Source of the DNA: Platycnemis pennipes
Lineage: Eukaryota; Arthropoda; Insecta; Odonata; Platycnemididae
Direction of reading: 5' to 3'
DNA: 64,000 nt
Assembly: GCA_933228895.1 (NCBI GenBank)
Contig: OW121852.1
Span: forward strand, 54,850,872-54,914,871
This document shows positions 1 through 13,000 of this stretch, one piece after another. A program made the position numbers and the translations under genes. How positions within the stretch are numbered: position 1 is the first letter of the stretch; every line of letters starts with the position of its first letter. Under the pieces are notes generated by a model, which saw only the letters and a list, made by a program, of their open reading frames with translations, was not told the origin of the DNA and did no database searches.

Positions 1-60
1 GGTAGCTAGGTCGGTGGCGTATTGGCCCGGAACCCATAAGTCGCGTGTTCGAATACCTCC
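1..60 (+). repeat. tRNA-like SINE head fragment
   Basis: The first bases carry TAGCTAGGTCGG, close to a Pol III A box (TRGCNNAGYNGG), and about 35 bases later TGTTCGAATACC, close to a B box (GGTTCGANNCC). This pairing is typical of a tRNA-derived SINE head. The left side may be cut by the window edge and no 3' body or target duplication was identified. Confidence 0.35.
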
Positions 61-297
61 TCCAAAATGAAAGTTGTATTGGTTTTAGGATAAGGTTTTG
101 GATGACGGTAGGTCAGACGTTGCGGTAAAACTGAAAGCAGTTTGAGTATCTTAAAACGCTGAATCTGATACTAGATACATGTTTGAATGTGAAAGTTCAG
201 ATCTTAGTCAAGTGAATTGTGTAATCATCGCATTTTTCTGCAGACAGTATGGTAATAGATTAAGTATAAAATTAATATTATACTTACTCAATGGTAT

Positions 298-681
298 GGG
301 CTATATTCAGAATCTCAACTACATTCTTGCTTCCCTACTTACCTACGCCCGAAAAACTCTACTTCGAGTCAAATTGGTGCGTAGGTCAACTCTGCATAGT
401 TGGTATTATTTCTTAGCGACCTACTTTACCCGCTTCAAACCATATCGAGGAGAATATGTATGCCCTTTCGAACTTGTTATAGAGATTTTATGACGTAATT
501 AGTAGAATTGAGACTAGTTTATTCTGGGCCATATTCAGAATCAGAACTCAGTTTTCAGCGTTACGTTGAGATGTAATACCACCTTTGCAGATAGATTCTG
601 TACCCTAATTTGACTCGAAGTAGATATTTTAGGACGTAAGCTGTAGAAGCAAGACTGTAGTTGAGATTCTGAATACGGCCC
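298..681. repeat. Composite MITE: two copies of one terminal-inverted-repeat family
   Basis: The left end reads GGGCTATATTCAGAATCTCA and the right end TGAGATTCTGAATACGGCCC, an imperfect terminal inverted repeat extending about 35 bases. A second internal left end (GGGCCATATTCAGAATC) starts at 526, so the segment looks like one copy (298 to about 528) joined to or interrupted by another (526 to 681). A third copy lies at 11358-11624. The short open frames inside follow from the repeat and show no domain, so this is read as a non-autonomous DNA transposon, superfamily unknown. Confidence 0.6.
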
Positions 682-689
682 TGTGAAAC

Positions 690-3600
690 GTTTCCTCGTC
701 AATAACTGTAATGGAGATGTGGTCCTTATTTCGGAGCCGTCCCTGAGTTGTAATTGAGTGTGTGTCCTCATCCCTTATGGAGATGAGAAGAAATTTCTGT
801 TCAAGTCAAATTTACCGAGTTCCCTTTTATTTTTTTGGTGGCTGCCCTGAGAGAGTAATGTGCCACACGGCCTTGAAAAAAATGGAATTAAGTACTTCCT
901 ATGACTTTCAGCTGTGTGCGTAAAGACAAATGGTGGTTAAGCAAAGCCGCCAACTGAAAGTCATTCATATCTGCCTGTAAGATATACATCTTCTATCTAA
1001 GATGAATATTCTGTGAAATAGAAATTGTTTCCATCCCGCTTTCCTCGTCTATTTGTTAAAAATGGGAAAATAAGTAGGCTACCATGAAATATTAGAATAC
1101 ACAGGAAAAAAATCATCAATCATCAGCTTCTTTATGTTGTGGCAGTACTTCTAGGAACACGAGACGCTTTACGGTGTTGTGCGTGGTCAAATGCCGGAAG
1201 CGTCAGAGCGCTCTCTCTCTCAAGATGCGACATTCATAAAGTATCTCTTAGTGCGATGGTTCTAATTGTAAGTAGGTTTCCACCATAGAAAGTAAATCCT
1301 TTCGGATTTCTCTTTTTCCGAGTACAGTTTTCACCCAGGTACAGAACAGACATGTACATGCAGTATTAACGAAAGGTCGGTTTTTATCAGTGGAGTTGGG
1401 GCTGAACTTGTGTGTGCGACCTCTTGGTTGTAAGATTAGGGCTGATATTTAAATATATATTTACTGCGGTTGGCTTGGAAATACAAACGTTGTGAAAAAC
1501 ACAATAAAATGAGGAATTTAATTGAAAATTGAATGCAATTAAGAAAGTTGAGAATGGTATTGTACGCGCACTCGCGAAAAAATGCAAGTTCTGACGAAAG
1601 ATACCAAAGCAAGTGTTACTCCTCAGGGTAAACGACTCAATAATTGTCATCAACTAGATAGAAGTGTGCAGACCTTGCCAAACTTGATTTTTCGCAAAAT
1701 TAACCTTTTATCTTTTGAGAAAAGGCAATAAACTTACCGTTTATCTTAGCGCTTATCCGAACCGTCGAACATTGCTCTCGATACGTCATGATGGATTTAA
1801 TGGTGTATAGCAGGACCCATTTAGTTTCAGACTAACGAAATGATGGACATAATCGCATCCGTTCACATTTTTACTTATATCAAGATTTTGTAAATGTCTT
1901 GTTTCTAGCGTTTATTAAAGCTTCTCTGTATGTTATTCGTCGATTGAGACTCTAGCATGCGTCATGTTATCGGATCTTATCATATATTTTCATGGCTATG
2001 GGTTTCCCTATTATAATACGTAGCTTTGAGTTATCAGGAACAATGTAATATTGCTCGTCGACGTGGTTGTATTTAATCTTATCTTTCAGTATTTCATATT
2101 TAAAGGCCATGTAATTGCTGATAACTTTAGTGCTAGGCTCTTTAGAGTTTGCAAATTGGGCTCAAAATTTTAACGAGGGCAATTTTAATATAATTTGGTT
2201 ATAATAAATGATTATAGTCACCGTTTTCCCTCTATAGTGTGTTTACCGAACTTCATTTCAAATGCATTCTCAGCCAAAAGAAGATTAACAATTCTCATAT
2301 CCGAGGCACAATTGCTTTAAAAACCCATACTGGTTTCAACACATACAGACAATGTTGCCAGGATTATTAGCAGTTGTAACAGTTCTAAGTCGTTGCCGCA
2401 AAGGAATAGCGTAAGCCTTTACCAAAGTAAGTTGTAAACAGTTAATATTTTGCCTGAATATGACCATGTTTGATAAAGCAGTTGATAAGTTTTTGTTGAG
2501 AGAGAAATGAAAATTAGGTCACCCCTAGTTTTTAGTTTTGAACGATTACTGAATCAGTAGAAGTTCCATGGAATAGTTTTATTGCAGTAATACTTCCACA
2601 GTAGTTGTGTGAACATACCAGCGAAGAATTGAAGCTTCCGAAACATAATGGCGGAGGATAATGATGAAATTTACGCTCAGCTCCTCCCCCGCCAATAAAG
2701 CTACTCGTGTGGCGAACATTGAGATCCCCGAATAAGACTCGCAAAGTCTGTCTTTTCCCGCTCTCTTTTTCATAACCCTCCCTCTCGGGTAGCAACGTTG
2801 CCACATCCCATCCGCTTTTTACGCGAAAAATAGGAAAATCCTTAATTTCCATCGTAGAGCGTCAATCAAAAAACGTTTTAGGGCGTCTTGAAATGAACGC
2901 TACTATGAAAAAGATAAATTGTTGATACGTTCCAAAGTTTATAACATCGAAAAACCATGTCTAGTGGTCAATTTCCCCGGGGACCCCACCCGCTGGGAAA
3001 GGTCTGCCTTCGCTGAGCTCCCGGGATGGGCAAGGCTCGATTTTCGACGAGAGCGAGGGTGGACCCCTCTAATGACCTGCGTCCCCCTAGCTACCTGAGC
3101 GACGGCCCTGCTTAACTTCCATTAACCTGGTTTTTATTTAGAAATACTCTGATGTGGGCAATAAAGAAAATGAGCTTATGCACATGCATTACCGCCCTGA
3201 AATCTTGAAATTCAACTTTTACGCAAATAAATGTTTAATTTGCAGCATTTTGATCGGTTTACTTTATCGCCATATCAGATTATAATTACGCACTCCTTAC
3301 AAAGTGAAAATGTTGCACATGAGTAGCTGTGAATAGAGCTAATATTCTTTCAGGAGTGAACGTAATAATTTACATTCATAATACTTTTTGTTGAAAGTTT
3401 CTTCGGAAAAAAATATCTCATTTGATGCAGTTCACTACACGGCCTGGGAAAGATGTCACATTAATTTTGGCCAAATTCTCTAAAATGAGACTTGCAGTAT
3501 TGTGATAAAGCTACTGAGTAGTATTTGACATCAACTGTGTCAAAACGTGACAACTGATGCACGTTTTTTCCCATCATTGATGTCACATAACCTTCTTGAG

Positions 3601-4230
3601 GATATACACTATCTTGTTCTTTGGAGGTTATTTAGAGAGACCTTTTAATGAATGTGAATGGTGACATTATTGTTAAACTGCGTTTCTCTCCAGAGAACTA
3701 GATATGTTGGGCAATTTCTCTAATCTCTTACTTTATTGCGTTTACTCACATTGCTCGCTGCCTCAAGGAATGTTCATGATCGTGATCGTGAACCCTGCTG
3801 CTAGACTCCATGATAACGATTCTCCTGCTTTTTGATTCCGAGTCTAGTCTGGGACGATATTCTTCGGCCTGTTCAACCTATTTGGAAAATATGATGGTTA
3901 TTATTCCATTTGCACACAAAATTGGTCTCACTTACAATGTATTAAATAAAAAGACTACGATGCTGCGGTGACTAAGTAATGATACGGCACTGGTATTATG
4001 TCATTTATCCTTGTCGTTAGTGTGTCAGATTCACTGAGATATGAAATCTCTTGTCTTTCAAGTGAAGGTATGTGTGTCGCTGTAAAGAGATAAATTTCGG
4101 AATCGTCGGCTTCAAAGAATCATTCGCTAATTTTTAACTAACTATTTCATATCCCAAGGAAAATTATATTTAAGCCCGCATTTTCTGTGTGAAATTCTAC
4201 AATTATAGCAGGTAAGCGAAGAAAGTTATT
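690..4230. other. No gene recognised; AT-rich intergenic or intronic sequence
   Basis: I see no exon with good splice sites, no RNA gene and no clear repeat boundary. A GC-rich patch at about 2970-3110 contains the short inverted pair CTCGATTTTCGACGAG and may be repeat-derived. Short open frames on the - strand at 2532-2852 overlap in different frames and have no recognisable motif. The segment lies 3' of the last recognised exon of the - strand gene and may be a further intron of it. Confidence 0.4.
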
Positions 4231-4272
4231 AACTTGGACCTGAGGTATCCGCGGAGTTTAACAATGAAGAGA

Positions 4273-4450
4273 GCTCCCGGGTGTTTCCTCGCTTTGGCTT
4301 GTCTCTGGGCGACAACGGTTACTCCAGCCATACTTCTGGCGTCTTCAGGTCAGAAACTTCAGTCACTTCTGACCAGAAGACACCATCAGGATGGCTGGCG
4401 AAACGCTATCGCCCAGAGACAAGCCAACGCGGAGAAACACCCGGAAGCCC
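4273..4450. repeat. Long inverted repeat (foldback hairpin), arms about 85 bases
   Basis: The two arms meet near 4361. A 19-base block, TTGGCTTGTCTCTGGGCGA (4294-4312), is perfectly inverted at 4409-4427, and the arms align imperfectly over about 85 bases each. The right arm contains AGAAGACACCATC, a short loop, then GATGG and GCGAAACG; the left arm holds a diverged inverted version. This GAAGA-stem-CGAAAC arrangement resembles the conserved stem-loop in the repeats of Penelope-like and related retroelements, but that class is only a suggestion. The open frame across it looks incidental. Confidence 0.6.
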
Positions 4451-5159
4451 GCTTCGAAGAACGTTATCGATTACGGAGATTACGATTAAGAGCTCAGATG
4501 CTAAATGGGACACACAAATACGCGATTAGATTTAACCATGGTGATATATATTTGGTGACATATATAACCGTTTATATAAGGCAATGAGGTTAGAATATAC
4601 TGGATGAGGCATCGCAGCTGATTTGAAAATCCAGGGACCGTCTTCGTAGGTACGGACATACTGACTTGCTAATCGCGATACACGTACAGATGAAGTAGTT
4701 CTTCGCGCGGTAACCATTAGAGTGGTAAGATGTATAATGGGATGCATTTTTGAGGATATTTTTTTAATTTGTCTAAGAAGTTGAAAAAAGTGTGCAAAAA
4801 CTGCAACAGTGTCTAAATAGTAGTTTAAATAGGTTAAATTCGAACTAGTTTTAGTAATAAAATTAACTCCCATGATAAATAAAATGCATTAGTACATCCC
4901 TTAAATAGCCTTAAGAAGATTAACTGATGCCACTGCAATGAAATTTGGGTACGATTTAATTGTTACATATATTCTAATGCAGTCTCCATTACATGCCGTA
5001 AAAAATGTTTTGACGGAGTAGGTGCGGCCTAATCGTTCCCAAGCACTCCCATTATGGTTTCATTGTTACCCAATGCCTCCTTCAGTACATTCTAGCCTAC
5101 TTGGTATGAGGCTCTGCGTTTATATAGGTAAGGTATCGTTCTAATCTATCAAAAGTAGC

Positions 5160-5690
5160 ATCTACTTACACCTGGAAATACAAGCGTAGAAGTAAGGAAA
5201 CAATTCATCAGAACGTACATCTGGAGCATGTTTCTTTACGGCTGTGAGGCATGGGCGATGACAGCAGCAGAGAAGAAAAGGTTGGAAGCATTCGAAATAT
5301 GGAGCTACAGGAGAATGATGAATATTAAATGGATCGACCTAGTAAGTAACGAAGAAGTCCTAAGAAGAGTGGAAGAAAAGAGAAGTCTGCTGAAAATTCT
5401 AATAAGAAGACGGGACAACTTAATCGGCCACGTCTTAAGACACGGTGGCCTGATGAAGACTATCGTAGAGGGAAAAGTGAACGGGAAGAATGGAAAAGGC
5501 AGGCCTAGGATGAGTTTTGTGGAACAGGTCGTGAAGGATGTGAAAGAGAGGAATTACGTTAATATGAAGAGGTTGGCCGTTAGAAGAATGGAGTATAGTG
5601 GTATATATGGAGTATAGGAGTACATGTAGAATAGCAGTGGTGGGATGAGTCAAACCAATCCTAGGATTGCTGACCGATGATGATGATGAT
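5160..5690 (+). mobile_element. RTE-like non-LTR retrotransposon, 3' end
   Basis: A frame open to 5617 encodes the C-terminal end of a LINE polyprotein, with FLYGCEAWAMT, then W.YRRMMNIKW, then GHVLRHGGL and GKNGKGRPRM. This order (YGxExW, RRM, GHxLR, GxxGRPR) is characteristic of the region downstream of reverse transcriptase in RTE-type LINEs. The segment ends with a TGATGATGATGAT run near 5673-5688, a usual LINE tail. Endonuclease and reverse transcriptase cores are absent, so it is 5'-truncated and dead. The same family recurs at 28120-28750 (+) and 11765-12245 (-). Confidence 0.75.
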
Positions 5691-5774
5691 CGATCTAATT
5701 TAAGAATGATTATTTTAAATTACGAAGATGATGTTTAAATTACGGAGAGGATGTGTACAGGGGTATATAAAAAG

Positions 5775-6290
5775 AAGAAGATAGGGAATCGCTTAGCAAG
5801 GATTTAGATGCAATTCAAGAGTGGTGCGATAAATGGCAGTTAGAACTCAACGTTAAAAAGTGTGTAGCTATTACTTTTTGGAAAAGGAATAATTTGATAG
5901 AGCGATCCTATAGCATTAGTGACACGAAAATCGAAATCATTGAAACCATAAGGTATTTAGGTGTAACAATCACTATAGATTTATCGTGGGGAAGATACAT
6001 CCGGTAAATATGCGCCCGAGCCAAGAGAAAGCTAGGATTTATTAAAAGAGTACTTCGGAAATATGATGAGAAGACAAAAGAGCGATGTTACTTTTCACTA
6101 GTTAGACCTCACCTTGAATATGTAGCCAGTATATGGGATACGAATGAAATTGGTTTGATTAGAGAGCTAGACAGTGTGCAGCTAGGTTTGTTAAAAGGTG
6201 TTACAATCGGTTTAATAGCGTATCAGAATTAGTAGAAGAATTAGGTTGGGAATCATAATCATATCGTAGGTTAAAATAGAGATTAATTCT
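5775..6290 (+). mobile_element. CR1/Jockey-type LINE relic, reverse transcriptase C-terminal end
   Basis: Translation gives EWCDKWQLELNVKKC, then IRYLGVTI, then a stop shortly after LSWGRYIR, then RAKRKLGFIKR and SLVRPHLEYVASIWD. This is the thumb and post-thumb region of reverse transcriptases of the CR1/Jockey group (pattern W.. NxxKC ... YLGV ... RPxLEY..xW). In-frame stops and loss of everything upstream show a decayed, 5'-truncated copy. It follows the RTE-like tail directly and belongs to a different LINE group, so it is a separate insertion. Confidence 0.65.
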
Positions 6291-6772
6291 ATTACAGAAA
6301 TTTAAAACGGATGTATATTAAAAACACCAGCGTATTATGCTAAATTCGATCAGATACATAAGATTAGAGAGATAGATTGTTGTACCGATAGATTTCAAAT
6401 GTAATTTTTCCCCCGTACTATTATAGAACACAATAGGCAGCATAGCCAAAGAATAGGTAGGCGAAATTTTGTAGAGTAGCCTGTAGCGCATGATGCATGT
6501 ATTAGCAGCCAGTCCCTTTCTTACTATGTAGAAACAAAACAGCTGCATCTGACCCTTTAAGTTTTAAATTTATGTAATAGAATTAATCTGTATTTTAACC
6601 TACGATCTGATTACAGCTGCTGGCGAAGCCGCCGGCTGCTCAGTAAATAACGATAAGGCCTTGGTGGTGAATTCATGCATTTTTTACTTTTGAGATTTAT
6701 CTAGGGGTATATTGAGAAAGGGTGGCCTCAGCGCTGACGAGGTCACTGATTTCTAGGCAGTGGGTTGCTCAC

Positions 6773-7040
6773 CTCGTCTCCGACGGCCTCTGTCCCCTCC
6801 AGCGGCTCCTCTCCCTCCTCGGGGTTCTCGCGGTCTCCCAAGCCATCTTCCACACCCTCAATGCCCTCCCCTTCTTCCTCCGCCCCCCCTCCCTCTTCAT
6901 CTCTTCCTTTCGCTTCCTCTCCTTCAGCCTCCTCGGGACGTTGATCTTCTCCCTGCTGTCCCTCCTCTTCTTCGTCCTCGCAGATGGGGAACAGCAACAG
7001 GGTGGGGCAGTGCGCGGCGCAGTTCCCGCACCACTCGCAC
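6773..7040 (-). CDS. Exon with third Cys/His unit and long Glu-rich tail
   Basis: The acceptor is a pyrimidine tract ending CGCCCCGAG before 7040 (- strand) and the donor is GACGAG|gtgagc at 6773. One base completes a Lys codon with the previous exon, then CEWCGNCAAHC, then LLLFPICEDEEEEG and about 65 residues dominated by Glu and Gly. The exon ends in phase 0. The open frame continues both ways past the splice sites, but the strong consensus sites and phase agreement favour splicing. The next 3' exon is not found, so this could also be a terminal exon with a stop at about 6743. Confidence 0.6.
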
Positions 7041-10000
7041 CTCGGGGCGAGAGGATAGGAGAGAGGCATAAGCGGTTTTCCCAGCATCATTGATACCCGA
7101 GATGGAAGTGTGGTACAGTGTGGAGCGCGGGTGTCCCTCCCCTCTGGACCCGCGATCGTGACGAGACAACTGGACGTCCCCGCCCAGTGCGGAAGTCGCA
7201 TCCTAGAGCGTCCTCCGCCGCTGCCGCGGGCATTATGTTCCGCTAACATCGAATAGAACGAAAATTCAAGCTCTCTAAGAGAGGAAAACCACTCTTCCGC
7301 GTCAATTGCTACGCTCAGCTAGTTGTCCTCAAAGCTTAATAGTCATCCTTTCACTTGTAGGTCTCTGACATATATATACATTCCGCGCCCCCTCAGGCTG
7401 TGAAAGCAGTTCTATTTCTTGAACGTCCTCGTGAGTGCGCAGGAATAAAGGTGACCTGCGCACTTAGGGATATACCTTTCTTTGTTTGAGATGTGAAAGT
7501 CAGCTCCAGGGAACATGATACGAGGACTGAGCATCTTTAAACGCAACAGGTTGCAACTCTTCCGCTTTGCTTTAGTTACCTGGGGTGATCAGCGAAAGAA
7601 TAACGAATCTCTCAGCTGTCATCCTTTTTTAGATTCAAAATTATATACCTGCTCACTAAAAATAGGCAAATTAGTAGCACATATTGGGTATGATCTTAAT
7701 TAAAGAGGGAAATCGTTTTATCATTTGCATCCACGGGGTTCGAGTTGATGTGGTGGCTAGGAGGGGATGTTTTTAAACCGTGGGAATTATCTTGAATAAG
7801 TTACCAAGGTAACCTCGTAAAAATCTCACTAATTGTTTTCACTTGAGTTTTCCTCATCCGGGGGCTCCATGCTCGAAACGGATGAATAAAAATCCAGGGA
7901 AAATAATGAGTGATATTGTAATGAGCGATTTAAAAGCATCAACTTGCGAACCATTCGTGTTTGTACTACGTGACTCTTTGGTTACCTCTTCGTAATAATC
8001 CCGACGGTTTAAAACGCACATTCCTAGGCCTGGCTTCCCACCCCGAAGGCCCGGGTCGAATTCAGCTGCTGACATGGACGTTAAACTGAGGACAATTGGG
8101 CGCTTACCATCGTGAGTGGGCTAAAGTCGAAAGCCTTAAAATGGTTTTCTCTCCTTCCTTCCTTACTTCCTTCCTCCATTCCCTATCATCCCTACCAATG
8201 TCCCGCCTCCTACAACATATTTCTTCATAACCCGCAGCTGACGGTCGCCCCCTAGTAAGGACTACCACTATTTTACTCTCGCATTTCAGACCAATATTTT
8301 TATGGTTACCCACATCGGTACATCGGTATTGGTGTGAGACAGATCTCTTCGCCTCTGCTACAGTCCTCGTTCGGGGAAACGTCGAACCTTGCGTTAGATT
8401 TGAAACATGTATACAGGGATCTAAAATTTAACTATTCTACGGAAGAGGAGAGAAAAATTAAACCAACTTACCTTAAGGTCAAAATAAAAAGTCTGAAGTC
8501 TATGTCGCACATCTTTTACACTTATTGACACCGATTTCTATTTAGGAGTAACTAATCGCGGACGAGTATTCATCGTGGTCTATATTAGGGACAGTGACTG
8601 ATGGCCATCGATTGGTAGGATTAGGAACAGAGTATTGTTGGAGAGAAACCGGCCGTCTTCATGAGTCTACTCTTATTTTAGTGGAAAGTAACACGGGGTC
8701 GAGGTTCAGCGGTTCATTCAAAGGACGGAGTAATGAACTTGAGGTTCTCTCCACAAAGCATTCAAGTGGGAACCGATGTACAATGGATAGTGAACCATTA
8801 CTCAAGCCAGTACACCAACCCAGTATCCCTCGTGCTCATTATACCTGCATACTGATAATGAGAGGATTGGGATCTAATTCGTGGAAAATCGAAACACTAT
8901 CCGAAATGCTCTGTTAAGGGGTCCAAATTGGGGACGGTTACTCAATGTTGTCGCGAGCCGTGCGTTTCTTTTTTCATTATAAGGTCACTTACCGATCAAA
9001 CTATGGTAATGCTGTCAATTGGCGCTTTAATTCATTCCGACTAAAATGTCCGATTGGATATTTAAATGCCAACGTTGCATTACGAAAATAATAAAATTTT
9101 CCACGATAAAGAAATCCAGCATTACCCCTTCATTTTTAATATTGAAGCATTTCGTAGCATCTATCCGTGAAGCCTATTTTTCTTAATTCATCATCGTCAG
9201 TTTCGTTAACTCACCTTTGATAAGCTTCTATTCCAGAAATTGTGACCCTCGCCGGCCTCTGTTGCCAGCTCAGTGGCTCGAAGGTCGCGGTTGGGGTCCA
9301 GCCACTGACAGGATGTCACGTTTGTGTAAGGATTCGGTTTAAGTCGGGAGTAACCGTAAAACGTCAATATTTGGAGCACTTCAGCACCAACTTCTACTCC
9401 TTATCGTGATCTCCATTTGATATTTCCCTATATCTCTGTGTAATTAGTTATGGAGCCAGAATTCTGTTAATCATTTTTTCAATTTTTCTTTCATGGAATT
9501 TTCTGATGCTGGATATGAATCTAGTGAATGATTTGTCTATGTCAAATTATTCTTTTGTTCTATATCATCATAACTCCCAATCCGTAATATCTACGGTTCA
9601 AGCGCCTTTAATGGGACACTACTTATATTACGGAGTTGGACGAGGATGACAGAAGATCATACACGTCTATTTCTACAAGTGTACTGTCATTAAAAATATT
9701 ACAGCTGGTACCTAATTTCTTCCGTATGGTCATCATATAACTAGCGAATATAGAAGTTTTTAAAACTTTTTGTTCCAAAGCAATAATGCGTAATACAAAT
9801 GTTAATAGGTTTCAACAAGTTTAGCCATCATTCCTCTTTCGAACTCGATGCAAAACAAAATCCTGACTGCACGTGAGATGCCCAGAGCGAACTGTGAATA
9901 AATTTTATCCCATGTCTTGCCTGAAGTAATTCACAGCATCCTGGATCACCACGGCAACGAGGTTCATTGAAGACACGAAACTGTCTGACGTAAATTGACA

Positions 10001-13000
10001 TTCATACGAAAATATAGCTGTCATAGTCCTTGGCACTGTTGGATTGGATAAATGGAGGCCATGAAGCTCTTGTCATTGCGTAGATAGATAAGAAAATCAC
10101 CTAAGACTCCTTACGAAGTGATATGAAGAAGAGATACGAGTTATTATTAGCTTTTCACGTGATTTGACTTTTCAAGGCTATTTTGATGCAGTAAATTTTG
10201 AGATCAGGACACCCGCTGCAGAAGGTATAAAAAATTGTTCTTTCATAAACTGTGCGAAAATATTTTTTATTCATGAAAGAAATTCCTTTATCTCTTTCCA
10301 AAAATACCTCCCTCAAGATAGTCCATGCCAAATAATGTAAAAATTCATTTCCCTGCTAAATGGAAGAACTAAGTAGGAATAAAAAAATCCCACCATAGTC
10401 TCGGCCTTCTAGCCACAACCGAGGGTTATGCATTGTTCCATTATGGATATAGCTTTCAATTGAAATAACATTATGCTGCAAACTGCATATTGTTATTCCA
10501 TACTGCTCTGTTACTATTTCCGTACTGCTGCAAAATCTTTGCACTGTGCTATTTGAGGAAAAAAGTCTACATCCTATTGAGGTAAAAACTTACTTCCGAC
10601 ATTGCTCCTCTTCTTCGTCTTCCTTCTCCTCCTCGCACACCATGGGTGGGATATTAGCAGAGCAATGTTCCGAGCATGCCCCACACCAGGTGCACCTCGT
10701 CGAGCACTCTTCGCTGGGGGATATCCAAGGAATTTATGAGTTAACATTTCATTAATCTCTATCGCCTTCATAGTAATAGCTGCCGAGTAAATGACGCCAC
10801 TAACATGAATATTTGTGGCTTAAATATGGAAGCTCCACCAAAGAGGCAGAACTTGAGAGTTCAATTGTTCTCTACACCTCGCGGAACCAGTAATCGTCGT
10901 TCCAATTTGAGTCAATTGCATACGAGAAACTTTTGTTACCGGACAAAAGCCATAGCATGCATTGTCTGCGCATCATCGTAGCGTCTATCAAAGAGTCTGG
11001 CCCAGCTGAGTGGGAAAGTGAACTTAAATAATGATGTCACTCTGAAAAAGTTGCCAAGTAGGGTTACAGAAAACCTTGCGTGCTAATGGTTTTATGATAT
11101 GTAACAGCAAATCGGTCCACCGGAAGGCGTAGGCCTTAAGGAAGGGTGCTACACCAAGCTGCTAGGTGACTACTCTTAAATACTTACGCAGTGGAGTCCA
11201 AGAAAGCTGGAAGGAAACTAGGGAAAGGACCCCATCTGTTAGTAAAGAGATATCATATGCTAGGAAGATGTTGAGAAACAGATAAAAGGAATGTAAATAT
11301 GCTCGTGTTTAGTGTTGTTGGATGGGAACTTAGATCTGATTACAATACCGATTGTTTGGGCCATATACAGAGTCTCAACTATAGTCTCGCTTTTACTGGT
11401 TACTTATTAAGATCTCCACTAGGTCTAAATCTCTACGAGTCAAATTTGTGTATAGATTCTACCTGCGGCGGTGGTATTGTTTCTCAGTGTGACGCTGAAA
11501 AGTATCTGCATACCTTTTTCGAACCATATCGAGGTGAATTTGTATACCATTTTGAACTCGTAGTAGATATTTTATGACGTATGCAATGGAAGTCTTACTG
11601 TAGTGGAAATTCTGAATATGATCCTTAGAGAGTAATTTATAGTGTCAGTTAGGAGAGTGAACGCAGGATAGTCAAAGTAATAAACAGAACATTTGAAAGA
11701 TTAGTGTAGAGTATAAAGACTTGTGATGGAATATCACTTTCTCTGATGAAACTAGATCTGATAAATTCATGAGAAATGTAGTAAAATCATCACCATTGAT
11801 TGATTTGGTGCAGCTCTCGATTCTTCTATCGGCTAAATTCTTTATATTTATCCATTTCTCCTCTTTTACATCAATCACTGCTTTCTCCATATTTCATGCA
11901 AAGCCGTCCTTTGCCATTCTTCCCGTTCGCTTTTCCCTCGATGTCCATTTCCATTGGACCAGTTTGTCTCAAGATATGTTCGATTTAGTTATCCCGACTT
12001 CTATTAAAAGTTTTCCCAGAATTTTTGTCTTCGCCTATTCTTATAGCTTCGTCGTTAGTCACACCGTTCACAATTTTTTGTCTTTATCATTCTTCTATAA
12101 CACCACCTTTGGAATGCTTCCAGTCCAATGCTTTTTTTTCTTCTGGTCCTCTATGCCTCTCGCTCGTGATGGAGCATGCTACAGACGCTTGTAAGTTCTA
12201 GTGCAATTTTAGTCTGAAAAACTTTTACCTCCAATTGTAAGCGGATCCTTTTGGTTGGATGCCCTCGTTGCCTGTGTTGTTCTACTGTGTGATTCCTTCA
12301 AACTTCTCCATCGCAAGTTATTCTGCTTTCGAGGCAGAGAATACTCTTTTAAGTTTCCCTAGTCGTTTACCACGTTTAACATTGATCGTGGAATTTGCTC
12401 ATGGACTGCATATCATCACCTTCTTCATTGGCCTTTAAATAGTATCTCATTTTGTCTTTTCTGTGTCAACTGGTATCATTAATATGGAAATTGCGTGGAT
12501 GACGAACATAACAGGAGACCTACTTGAAAAGAAAAATATTCCTGAAATATTTCTAACCTTGAAAGTTTTGTGGAAATGTTTGCAATAAAGATTGTTCTGC
12601 GTTTACCGTCCCTAAGATGACTCGTTATATTGCTTCTTTTCTGATTCCCTGCAAAATGTTAATTGACTCGAAATCAGTTTTCCAGGATTGAATCAGACCA
12701 GAATGATTAAGGTCTTTCGGTTTCTTCAGAGTATTAAAATACAATAAATACTCAAGAAAATCATTTTTTCTCAATATTAAGACACGACATTTTCTTTTAT
12801 TTCTTCTGAATGTGACATTTAGTCTCTTTGACCGCAGTGTCCGCCTATTTGATGAAACCATAAAATTGCTAGTATAATGTCCATTTTCATCTTTGGTCAA
12901 GAGTGTTAATTTGATCTCACATCTTTAAATTCAAAGCGTAAGAAAGATTTTCATACCATTTTAGGGATTAAATATTTGTTGAGCCCTTTTAACTGAATAG

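Noticed and set aside
4234..4587. Open frame of 117 codons on the + strand
   Set aside because: It lies across the long inverted repeat at 4273-4450 and reads both arms; incidental.
6722..7249. Long overlapping open frames on both strands (+ Pro/Leu-rich, - Glu-rich)
   Set aside because: Only the - strand frame has splice sites and phase that fit neighbouring exons; the others are compositional shadows of GC-rich DNA.
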